The notes beneath the pieces are model-generated. The model was not told the origin of the DNA. It saw only the letters and a program-made list of their open reading frames with translations, and searched no databases. The position numbers and the translations under genes are program-made. This document shows, piece after piece, positions 25,901-32,636 of a stretch of DNA of 53,483 bases. Numbering within the stretch: the stretch's first letter is position 1; each line of letters begins with the position of its first letter. The stretch comes from Mycoplasmatota bacterium (GTDB lineage Bacteria; Bacillota_I; Bacilli_A; Acholeplasmatales; Acholeplasmataceae), in NCBI GenBank assembly GCA_024650045.1, contig JANKMU010000014.1:1-53483 (forward strand), written 5' to 3'.

Positions 25901-27415
25901 CACATCAAATAATGCATTGTGCGCGACTAAAATGCCGCCTTCAATAAACTTTAAGAATTGGGGAAGTGCTTCATCTATGGTTGGTGCATTTTCTAACATT
26001 TCATCAGTGATATCGGTTAACTCAGTTGTAAAATTAGATAATGCTTCACCTGGATTAATAAATGTTTGATATCTTTCAGTAATTGAACCAGACTCTATTT
26101 TTACCGCTGCAATTTCAATAATCTTATCTCTTGTACTAGATAGACCGGTCGTTTCAATATCAAAAACAATATATTTAGCATCTTTAAGCATAATCTTTTG
26201 ATCAGTATCTGAAGTGATTTTGAACATGGTTTCGTCAACGAAATCAAGTTCAACTCCATAAATTGGTTTAATATCTTTACCTTTGGTTGCTTTAAAGATT
26301 TCAGGATATGCATATAGTCCATTGTGATCGGTAAAAGCGATTGCTTCATGCCCCCACTTAATCGCTTGATTTACATATTCAGTAGCATCCGTTACTGCAT
26401 CCATATTAGACATTTTCGTATGCACATGAAATTCAATTCTCTTATCTTTTGCTTTATCCAAACGCTCTTCTTTTTTGTCAATTTCAACATAGCTAATCGC
26501 GTTTGCATAAACCACAACATCTTTTTGGAAGGTATCAAAATTAGCAACACCTGAAACTTGAATAAAGTCTCCATCATTTAAGGATTGAGCGAGCATTCTA
26601 TCTTTTTCACTCTTAATAAAGCGTTTGACATAGATTGCATCATCTTCATCGCCTAAAACAAAAGTCATTAAAGTCGAATTGGTTAAATCTCTAACTTCTA
26701 GTTTAGAAATCGTTCCTTCAATTAAAAAGTAAGTGTCACCTTTTTCGTTTTTATATTGATCCAAACGATATTGGTCTAAAGGTATTTCTTTAATTGCTAT
26801 GGCTTGAGGGTTACTCTTTTTTGTAAATGTTTTTTTGTTTTGTTGTTTAATATTTTGTTTTGCATATTCTTGTTTTTGTTCAAGTACTTTTTCTTGTTCA
26901 TTAATTGATGTTTGAATTAACTTACTGGTTGGTGTTAAGGTATGAATGACTTCTAACTTAAGTTCAACTTTTAATCCAAAGCCTAAAAAGATATTTTTAA
27001 TTTCCTTAAAATATTCATTGATATAAGTACTATCTTGATCCACTGCTATCACATAAGCATTATCCTCAAAGCGTGTTTTATAGTTTTTCAAAACTAAAAA
27101 ACGTGCCTTTTCTTTAGACAATTCAATCACTGCATAATCGAAATAGCTCATCGCGTACTTCTCAAATGGTTCTAAAGACTTATAATTAAAGACGACATCA
27201 ACACCAGATATAATTTTAGAAATATGGAAATAGCTTTTTAATGTCTGGATAAATGGTAAAAGAACCTCTGGTCCAACAACTTCTAAAAGAGTTATGTGAA
27301 AGATCCATCTTTTCCTTGAAACATCAATCGATACATGTTCTAAAACTGCTTGTTTTAGCACAGGTGATGCAAATTTAGATTGTTCTAAAAATAACGTAAA
27401 TTTATCTTTGTTCAC
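22952..27415 (-). CDS. polC: DNA polymerase III alpha subunit, Gram-positive type
   Basis: 1487 residues. In order: N-terminal domain, OB domain (about 220-310), PHP domain (HVHTKMSNMD at about 330), an inserted DnaQ-type 3'-5' exonuclease (VFDIETTGLSS at about 420), the PHP remainder, then palm/fingers with the zinc-binding Cys groups (CPICGKRL) and catalytic Asp motif (PDIDLNFSGD). It is the main replicative polymerase with built-in proofreading. The start is GTG after AAAGGAG, overlapping the DUF1189 stop by 4 nt (GTGA). All expected domains are intact. Confidence 0.97.
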   Translation of the reverse strand: MNKDKFTLFLEQSKFASPVLKQAVLEHVSIDVSRKRWIFHITLLEVVGPEVLLPFIQTLKSYFHISKIISGVDVVFNYKSLEPFEKYAMSYFDYAVIELSKEKARFLVLKNYKTRFEDNAYVIAVDQDSTYINEYFKEIKNIFLGFGLKVELKLEVIHTLTPTSKLIQTSINEQEKVLEQKQEYAKQNIKQQNKKTFTKKSNPQAIAIKEIPLDQYRLDQYKNEKGDTYFLIEGTISKLEVRDLTNSTLMTFVLGDEDDAIYVKRFIKSEKDRMLAQSLNDGDFIQVSGVANFDTFQKDVVVYANAISYVEIDKKEERLDKAKDKRIEFHVHTKMSNMDAVTDATEYVNQAIKWGHEAIAFTDHNGLYAYPEIFKATKGKDIKPIYGVELDFVDETMFKITSDTDQKIMLKDAKYIVFDIETTGLSSTRDKIIEIAAVKIESGSITERYQTFINPGEALSNFTTELTDITDEMLENAPTIDEALPQFLKFIEGGILVAHNALFDVGHIKENAKTLNLKFDDSLIIDTLNLSRYFYNHTLKRFNLKAVAKSFKVKQEQHHRAEDDAYVTAQIWLSMLNDLLKKNIKQYHEINENIDEKEAWKHIMPYHINVLTQNQIGYKNLFRIVSDALTSHFYGGPRTLKSILTKYREGILVGSGCAKGDVFEAAFNRSDDDLKEAISFYDYIEVQPPQAYKHLKDQLGAYGDEIIEAVITKIVRYAKELDKIIIASGDVHYLEKKDVLYREIYIRTPLVGGGIHDLSRYDTMPEQYFLTTDEMMKSMAFLGKELAYEIVVKNTQLLNNMIEKIQAFPKQLYSLPDDAFKDLLGIDSISSEVRRLVYDKMQAIYGLDPHQMVRDRVTRELKNIIENEFAPNYYISHLLVKKSLEDGYLVGSRGSVGSSLIATLLDITEVNPLKPHYRCPNGDFTVFHFTDEEIHKYGITEEQKAFQPFMKGIQSGFDLPTKDCPICGKRLVKDGHDIPFETFLGFDGDKIPDIDLNFSGDYQSIAHTYVRDLIGADHTFRAGTIQTVAERNAYGYVKGYLEDKKLEVRSAQIERLAKKIEGVKRSTGQHPGGIVVVPKSKTIYDVTPIQYPADDTSSEWKTTHFDYHSFEANLLKLDILGHDDPTMIKFLMDYVFEHPNDFPFDKAQDIPLDDPRVYELFSGTSIIGVKEHEIMSEVASYAIPEFGTPFTRQMLQDTKPNTFAGLVKISGLSHGTDVWLKNAQNLVTGNTEHGKIPFDDIIACRDDIMVQLTERGLQPLKAFDIMEFVRKGKPSKDKATWLDYEQEMRKNNVPEWYIWSASQIKYMFPKAHATAYVIMAMRIAWFKIYQPLLFYSGFFSKRAVQFDYENMVAGSNAIRNQLISLNNIQQYSRKVKDENLIVTLGVALEMTKRGFEFLPIDINKSSATTFTMEEKGLRMPFSAIDGLGESVAHDIIEKRIEKPFTSRDDVKDRTKINKTVFEKLEQFGAFKDLKAENNVIDAGLFAL

Positions 27416-28191
27416 AGTATAACTCCTTTCGATATCATTTTCATGGATCTAAATGCCCATATATGATAAATATATAGGACAATAATACCCAATGAATTTA
27501 TTTCTTGGATTCCAAATAAAGATGTTACCAGTTGGAAAAAGATCCAAATGGTTGTTAAGTAAACAGATAACTTAAATCTAAACTTAAAGGGTAACTGTAT
27601 ACGAGGAATAAATAGTAACATCATAAATGCCATCAGTAATGCATAAAACAAATAATCAAATAAACCAAATAAATATGTAAGTAGAATATCAGTATATAAA
27701 ATCTCAGGTTGAGCTTCATAAAATAATTTAATACTTGATGCTAAGTTTCTTATATTAACAGGACTATCATCACTAAAATCGTGATTTTCAAGTTCTATCT
27801 GTTGATATGTCATTCGATTAAACTCAACATTGGACATATACATGACCAAATGTTGTTCTTCAAAAATAAAATTAATCGTTGCACGTTCTTGAACTTGTTC
27901 ACCTATATATAAGGTAAAATGTTCAAATCTTGTAGAAACAGGTTCTCCATATGAAAGTATGCCATCAACAATAAACGTATCATCAACAACAAAATTCTCT
28001 TCTATAGCTTTTACCATATGTTCGTAACGGCTTAACTTCATCGATGAATCTATCGATGCATAAAGGATTACGGGTAAAACAAGTAAAAGCGGAAGAAAAA
28101 AGAGGTAAAGTAATACTTTTCCCCATGAATCCTTCATAAAAAAAACCGCTTGTGGGGGTCTTGATAAACTAGTTGCTAATCTCTTGAACAT
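27412..28191 (-). CDS. DUF1189-type membrane protein upstream of polC
   Basis: 259 residues. An N-terminal hydrophobic helix (about 27-48) follows a PPQAVFFMKDSWGKVLLY segment typical of DUF1189; an extracytoplasmic central domain follows, then three or so C-terminal membrane helices (about 180-255). Some relatives are linked to maltodextrin or ABC transport operons, but the function is unknown. It starts after AAGGAG and is coupled to polC by a 4-nt overlap; the pair is driven by the promoter at 28213-28241. Confidence 0.8.
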   Translation of the reverse strand: MFKRLATSLSRPPQAVFFMKDSWGKVLLYLFFLPLLLVLPVILYASIDSSMKLSRYEHMVKAIEENFVVDDTFIVDGILSYGEPVSTRFEHFTLYIGEQVQERATINFIFEEQHLVMYMSNVEFNRMTYQQIELENHDFSDDSPVNIRNLASSIKLFYEAQPEILYTDILLTYLFGLFDYLFYALLMAFMMLLFIPRIQLPFKFRFKLSVYLTTIWIFFQLVTSLFGIQEINSLGIIVLYIYHIWAFRSMKMISKGVIL

Positions 28192-28212
28192 ACCTTCAAC
28201 TCCTTGTGTCTT

Positions 28213-28241
28213 ATTATATCATAATAATCTTTTTATGTTAA
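28213..28241 (-). promoter_or_regulatory. Promoter of the DUF1189-polC operon
   Basis: Minus-strand -35 TTAACA (28241-28236), 17-bp spacer, extended -10 TGATATAAT (TATAAT at 28218-28213). It is divergent from mnmL; an AAAAT-rich -10 for mnmL may lie at about 28236-28244. Confidence 0.65.
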
Positions 28242-28260
28242 AATGAATGTGGTGAAAAAT

Positions 28261-29229
28261 ATGAATTTAATGAATCACGAAAAGCACTATAATACCCTAA
28301 ATAATTACTATCTTCAAAAATTTAACAAAAAGGTGTTTAAAATATCGCTTAATGGTGGTTTTACATGCCCAAATATTGATGGAACAGTCGCAAGCGGTGG
28401 CTGTACTTTTTGTTCGTATATGGGTAGTGGTGATTTTGCTGGCAATAAATTAGAGCCTTTAAAAGTACAATTTGAAAAGATTAAGCAAATGATGCACCAA
28501 AAGTGGGAGGATGGCTACTATATAGCTTACTTCCAAGCCAATACCAATACTCATGCACCATTAGAAAGACTAAAAGCACTATATGAAGAAGCTATTACTT
28601 TAGATCCAAAAATCGTTATGCTCTCCATAGCAACCAGACCTGATGTCTTGCCTGATGATGTCATTGATTACTTAGCTGAATTAAATACTAGAATGCCAAC
28701 CCAAATTGAATTAGGTCTTCAGACCATTCATCAAGAAACTTCAGACTTAATCAATCGTGCACACGATTTAAAATGCTTTGATGAGGCTGTTAAAAAACTT
28801 AGAGCTAAAGGGTTAGAAGTTGTTGTCCATATTATTAATGGTCTACCTTATGAAACAAAAGAAATGATGATTGAGACCGTCAAACATCTCAATAAACTAG
28901 ATATTCAAGGGATAAAGATTCATATGCTACACTTAATGGAAAAAACCAAAATGGGTTATGAGTACAAAAAAAATCCATGGCAACTTATGGATTTAGCTAC
29001 TTATGTTGATGTTACTGTTGATCAAATCCTTTGGTTAAGAAAAGATATTATTATTCATAGGCTAACCGGGGATGCACCTAGCGAGATGTTAATAGCTCCA
29101 AATTGGACGAAAAAGAAATTTGTTGTGACCAATGAGATTGATAAAAAGTTAAGACGACTTGGATTATACCAAGGAGATTATTATGAAAAAGACCTTAATT
29201 CTAGAAACAGCACATCTGCTTCTAAGTAA
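28261..29229 (+). CDS. mnmL: Radical-SAM protein of the YtqA/TIGR01212 family (MnmL)
   Basis: 322 residues from ATG 28261, preceded by GTGGTG; the upstream ATG at 28243 lacks any site. It has the family's iron-sulfur motif in the spaced form CPNIDGTVASGGCTFC plus the N-terminal YNTLNNYYLQKFNKKVFKI. The YtqA group, renamed MnmL in Bacillus, acts on the wobble-uridine side chain of tRNA, upstream of the methylase MnmM. The adjacent overlapping mnmM supports that role. Older annotations of relatives as oxidoreductases are generic. Confidence 0.88.
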   Translation: MNLMNHEKHYNTLNNYYLQKFNKKVFKISLNGGFTCPNIDGTVASGGCTFCSYMGSGDFAGNKLEPLKVQFEKIKQMMHQKWEDGYYIAYFQANTNTHAPLERLKALYEEAITLDPKIVMLSIATRPDVLPDDVIDYLAELNTRMPTQIELGLQTIHQETSDLINRAHDLKCFDEAVKKLRAKGLEVVVHIINGLPYETKEMMIETVKHLNKLDIQGIKIHMLHLMEKTKMGYEYKKNPWQLMDLATYVDVTVDQILWLRKDIIIHRLTGDAPSEMLIAPNWTKKKFVVTNEIDKKLRRLGLYQGDYYEKDLNSRNSTSASK

Positions 29230-29740
29230 GCATATCACTAAAGATGATATCGTAGTTGATGCAACTATGGGCAATGGTTATGATACATTATATCTTGCAT
29301 CATTAGCCAAAAAAGTCTATGCATTTGATATTCAAAAACAAGCGCTTATTGAAACCAAAAAGAAGCTAGATGAGCAAAATATTAAACATGTAGAACTCAT
29401 CTTAGATACACATGAAAAAATCAATCAATATGTTTCAAACTACAAAGGTGTTGTCTTTAATCTGGGATACTTACCTAATGCAGATAAATCAATAACAACA
29501 ACCAAAGAATCAACACTAAATGCAATCAACCAAATACTTCCTAATCTTAAAACAAATGGTTTCATCCTTCTTGTCATCTATATCGGACACGAACAAGGGA
29601 AAATCGAATCCAAAGCTATTCAAGATTATATCAAAACACTTGATCCTACCCTTTATAAAATCGCAAAAATTGAATTACCCTATCAAAACAATCAACCACC
29701 TTATATCATCTTTATACAGAAAGAAAAAGACGAAGGCTAA
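29183..29740 (+). CDS. mnmM: tRNA wobble-uridine methyltransferase (YtqB family, MnmM)
   Basis: 185 residues from ATG 29183 (AAGGAG 6 nt upstream, inside mnmL). Class I SAM methyltransferase fold: motif I VVDATMGNGYDTLYLA, acidic motif II AFDIQ, and NLGYLP, the YtqB-type catalytic loop. In Bacillus it adds the last methyl of mnm5(s2)U34. It overlaps mnmL by 47 nt in another frame, an unusually long overlap showing tight coupling. A terminator hairpin covers its stop. Confidence 0.88.
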   Translation: MKKTLILETAHLLLSKHITKDDIVVDATMGNGYDTLYLASLAKKVYAFDIQKQALIETKKKLDEQNIKHVELILDTHEKINQYVSNYKGVVFNLGYLPNADKSITTTKESTLNAINQILPNLKTNGFILLVIYIGHEQGKIESKAIQDYIKTLDPTLYKIAKIELPYQNNQPPYIIFIQKEKDEG

Positions 29741-29760
29741 ATTGCCAATCGTCTTTTTTA
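29728..29760 (+). terminator. Terminator of mnmLM, possibly bidirectional
   Basis: Stem GACGA..GGC/GCC..TCGTC around the mnmM stop codon, followed by TTTTTTA; the minus strand also has TTTTTC. It also serves the convergent lipoprotein gene. Confidence 0.8.
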
Positions 29761-29782
29761 TCATTTTCCCATAACAGGGGAA

Positions 29783-30826
29783 TTATGGGCGATTACGTTG
29801 AAATTCTTCGATTCTTTCATGGAGTTCGTCACGTCTAGATTCCATTTCGTCTCTAAACTCTTGAACTCTTTCTTGATTAACATCTTTTAAATGTTGATGC
29901 ATTTGTCTAACTTGTTCTCTCATTGCTTGAGTTTCTTGTAGGAATTCATCACGAATTGCCATTAATTTTTCTTTAAACTCTTCTCTAAGAACTGCAAATG
30001 CTTCTTGAAGTTCTGCTAATTGTGCTTCTAGGTCAGCTAATTCTGCTTCAAGTGCTTCAACATCTTCTTCACCTAATTCAATTCGAGCTTCTAGATCTTC
30101 AATTTGTGCTTCTAGATCTTCAATTTCTGCTCCACTTTCTTGAATTTGTGGAAGATATTCATCAAATAATGCTTCTCTTGCTGTCATAAACTCATCTTTT
30201 AATGCCATAGCTACTTCTTTATGTTCTTCACGCGCTTCTCTAAGAATTGCTTGAAGTTCATCAATTTCCATTTCAACTGCTTCTTCAAGTGTTAATTCAT
30301 CACTTAGATATACAGCTTTTTGAGCTAAGAATAAGAAACCTGGGGTTACACCATAAGATTGTGCTTCTTCTAAGAATGCAGGTACATAACCATTTTCGCC
30401 TTTATCTTCGGCACGGCCTACCATTGCACGATTCTTAAATGCGTTATTGACATGTTCTTTAACTCTGTTTCTAATAGTATCGCCAATTTCGTTATTTTTT
30501 GATATTGCTGTTACGCTAACAATAGTTTCTTCTTCAGCGTCAACATCGATATAACCTAACTCAATTGATGTTTGTATAACAAGATCAATTGCATCATCTA
30601 AATCAAGTCCAACTAAATCAAGTTCAGCAAGTAATACTTCACCATCTTCATTTAATGGATTTGCATAAACCACTTTTTCGCTTGGTGTTACAATTAGTTC
30701 TACACTAGGATTAATATCTAGTGTTACATATGCGCTTTCTGCAGATACCGTATTCGCACAACCTGCGACAATCAGTAAACCTGCGAATAAGAATAGAAAA
30801 CTAAATACATATTTTATTTTTTTCAT
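29783..30826 (-). CDS. RsgI-like lipoprotein with long C-terminal coiled coil
   Basis: 347 residues. A lipoprotein signal peptide ends in a lipobox (LIVAGC, Cys23). Residues 31-110 match the extracellular domain next to the membrane in RsgI anti-sigma factors: YVTLDINPSVEL, a PLNEDGE turn, then LVGLDLDDAID..I. It includes the Asn39-Pro40 bond that is self-cleaved in studied RsgI proteins. The RsgI cytoplasmic anti-sigma domain and its helix are absent. Residues 232-343 are a charged heptad coiled coil rich in Glu, Leu and Arg. Its promoter copies that of the sigma operon upstream. It probably senses or transmits an envelope signal for that sigma system (inferred). Confidence 0.8.
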   Translation of the reverse strand: MKKIKYVFSFLFLFAGLLIVAGCANTVSAESAYVTLDINPSVELIVTPSEKVVYANPLNEDGEVLLAELDLVGLDLDDAIDLVIQTSIELGYIDVDAEEETIVSVTAISKNNEIGDTIRNRVKEHVNNAFKNRAMVGRAEDKGENGYVPAFLEEAQSYGVTPGFLFLAQKAVYLSDELTLEEAVEMEIDELQAILREAREEHKEVAMALKDEFMTAREALFDEYLPQIQESGAEIEDLEAQIEDLEARIELGEEDVEALEAELADLEAQLAELQEAFAVLREEFKEKLMAIRDEFLQETQAMREQVRQMHQHLKDVNQERVQEFRDEMESRRDELHERIEEFQRNRP

Positions 30827-30856
30827 ATTTTAAATCCTCCTTCTTTCTATGTTTCA

Positions 30857-30890
30857 CTTAATATACAATCGTAATGGTCATTTTATTGGT
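30857..30890 (-). promoter_or_regulatory. Predicted ECF-sigma promoter of the lipoprotein gene
   Basis: On the minus strand ACCAATAAAA is followed by TGTATATTAAG with a spacing identical to the promoter at 32536-32569; the two align without gaps over about 38 nt. The start codon is 30 nt further on, with AAGGAGG between. Confidence 0.7.
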
Positions 30891-30905
30891 AATATGTGAA
30901 TTTTT

Positions 30906-32012
30906 TTAAAAATCATATTGATTATCTGTTGATTCCGTGAGTCCAGGTCTTCCTGGAATGGTTCTATTTCTTTGAAGTATATAAGGAATACCTTGATCAG
31001 GTTTAACTAATATTGAGTAAACATTAGTACCTTGTAGTGAACTTATTCTAACCAATAGTTCTCCACTTTCATCAGTTTCGTCATCTTTTATTACATAACT
31101 AATCTTTAACATCTTTTGATTATCTTGACTTGTCATTGAAAACATATAAGTTCCGATAGACTCTCCAATATTAAAATGCATCTCTACATTTTTACCATCT
31201 TCAGTTTCTTCAATAATTAATGATACATCTTGTGTGATTTCACCTTGTTTCGTAATGATAATATCAAAATGGTATTTTTCATTAATTAACTGATATTCAA
31301 CATCAATATAATTTAAATCATCTTTACTCATTCTTAATGTTAATTCTTGATGATCATTTTCAATACCATTTCCGCTAAACTGATAGCTGACTTCACCGAT
31401 ATCGATTCTGCCATCAATAGAAAACTGATTTGTGTTTTGAATTCTATTTTGATTGTAATCCATTCTATATTGTATTTCTTGGTCTAATAAATCTCTTGCT
31501 TTAAAGCTCATACGTTTGCCATATTCAGATTGTGTTAAATCTTCTTTTTCTATATCAAAGTCAGAATGACTTGCAAGAAGTTTTTCCATAACTTCAAAAT
31601 ATTTAGCAACATCTGATATTTCTTCATTGATTTTTGGATCTGGTTGATTTGTAAATGGAGGTCCTGCCAATGTTTGATTTTCAGTTGTAGTAAGCTCATC
31701 TTCAGCAAGATCTATCAATGCTGATGTTGACATCGTTGAAAAAACTAAGACATTGTCCATACTTTCAAATTGAGGATCGGTAGGTATGATTGGTGTATTA
31801 GGTTGATAAAAGAGCATCAATAGAAATACAGTTGCTAATGCACCTAAAGCAAGCGTAAACATAGGCTTTAGACTCAAACGAGACTTATGCATGATAACTT
31901 GTTCTTGGCGTGGTAAATCTTTAACACGCTTTAGGATGTTATCAGAAAAATCTTTGATTTCTACTTCTTCAGCTTTAGATTTAATTAATTGTATTAAGTC
32001 TTTCTTTTTCAT
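30906..32012 (-). CDS. Single-pass membrane protein, probable anti-sigma factor
   Basis: 368 residues. A charged cytoplasmic stretch of about 49 residues (MKKKDLIQLIKSKAEEVEIK...) is followed by one transmembrane helix (about 50-69) and a roughly 300-residue extracytoplasmic region that looks beta-rich. This is the usual layout of an ECF anti-sigma factor, and the start overlaps the sigma stop by 4 nt (ATGA), as such pairs do. No known anti-sigma motif (for example the zinc HxxxCxxC) is visible, so the call rests on layout and context. The extracytoplasmic domain is not recognised. Confidence 0.7.
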   Translation of the reverse strand: MKKKDLIQLIKSKAEEVEIKDFSDNILKRVKDLPRQEQVIMHKSRLSLKPMFTLALGALATVFLLMLFYQPNTPIIPTDPQFESMDNVLVFSTMSTSALIDLAEDELTTTENQTLAGPPFTNQPDPKINEEISDVAKYFEVMEKLLASHSDFDIEKEDLTQSEYGKRMSFKARDLLDQEIQYRMDYNQNRIQNTNQFSIDGRIDIGEVSYQFSGNGIENDHQELTLRMSKDDLNYIDVEYQLINEKYHFDIIITKQGEITQDVSLIIEETEDGKNVEMHFNIGESIGTYMFSMTSQDNQKMLKISYVIKDDETDESGELLVRISSLQGTNVYSILVKPDQGIPYILQRNRTIPGRPGLTESTDNQYDF

Positions 32013-32521
32013 AGTATGTCACCTACCTTCGCTCTTAATTTTTTAATTGCTTTATTATAAATCCATAAGACAGTACCTAATGGCTTGTCCATGGTCTCTG
32101 CGATTTCTCTAAACTTTAAATCATTGATGATATGAAGTGTGACCACTTCTTTCTCATCTTGTTCTAATAGATCAAGAATTTTAAATATATCTTCTTGGTC
32201 TGTTTCTTCTTCAGGAGAAGGAATACTTTCGACAAGTTCTTGTGAATTAATAACCTTTTTCTCTCGATTGTACGTATTAATTGCTAAATTCCTAGCAATT
32301 GTCGATAAATATGCATAAGGATTTGATCCACTTTTATATTGTTCGATTTTCTCTAAGAACTTTACGTAGGTGTCTTGCATGATATCTTCTGCTAAGTCTT
32401 GGTCTTTTACAATATTAATGATGGCGTAAAAAACCTGATTCTTTGTCAAGTTGTAAAATGTATCAAATGACTGATAGTTCCTCTTTTTTAGTTCTTCAAT
32501 AATTGCATGTATCTGATCCAT
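32009..32521 (-). CDS. ECF-type sigma-70 family RNA polymerase sigma factor
   Basis: 170 residues: region 2 (QDLAEDIMQDTYVKFLEKI, about 38-58) and region 4 with a helix-turn-helix (KFREIAETMDKPLGTVLWIY), joined by an acidic linker; region 3 is absent, as in ECF factors. It would direct RNA polymerase to a special promoter set. It starts after AGGGGAATT. Its own upstream region carries the same long motif as the lipoprotein gene, so it is probably autoregulated. The three-gene unit forms a sigma/anti-sigma/lipoprotein envelope module. Confidence 0.9.
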   Translation of the reverse strand: MDQIHAIIEELKKRNYQSFDTFYNLTKNQVFYAIINIVKDQDLAEDIMQDTYVKFLEKIEQYKSGSNPYAYLSTIARNLAINTYNREKKVINSQELVESIPSPEEETDQEDIFKILDLLEQDEKEVVTLHIINDLKFREIAETMDKPLGTVLWIYNKAIKKLRAKVGDIL

Positions 32522-32535
32522 AATTCCCCTCTTCG

Positions 32536-32569
32536 CTTAATATACAAATGAATATGCCTTTTTATTGGT
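32536..32569 (-). promoter_or_regulatory. Predicted ECF-sigma promoter of the sigma operon
   Basis: The minus strand reads ACCAATAAAA and, 25 nt later, TGTATATTAAG followed by CGAA. It is the partner of the promoter at 30857-30890, with the same elements and spacing. The start codon of the sigma gene is 15 nt downstream of the motif. Confidence 0.7.
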
Positions 32570-32590
32570 TTAATTTTATTTTACCACTAT

Positions 32591-32623
32591 AAAAGAAAAA
32601 TACCCTACAAGGTGTAGAGTATT
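32591..32623 (-). terminator. Terminator of leuS
   Basis: The minus-strand stem AATACTCTACA/TGTAGGGTATT (one G-U) with a CCT loop is followed by TTTTTC, 14 nt after the leuS stop. It insulates the sigma operon. Confidence 0.85.
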
Positions 32624-32636
32624 CAATCTTAATTGC

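Noticed and set aside
29998-30438. Leu-rich plus-strand frames
   Set aside because: Antisense shadows of the low-complexity coiled coil of the RsgI-like gene.
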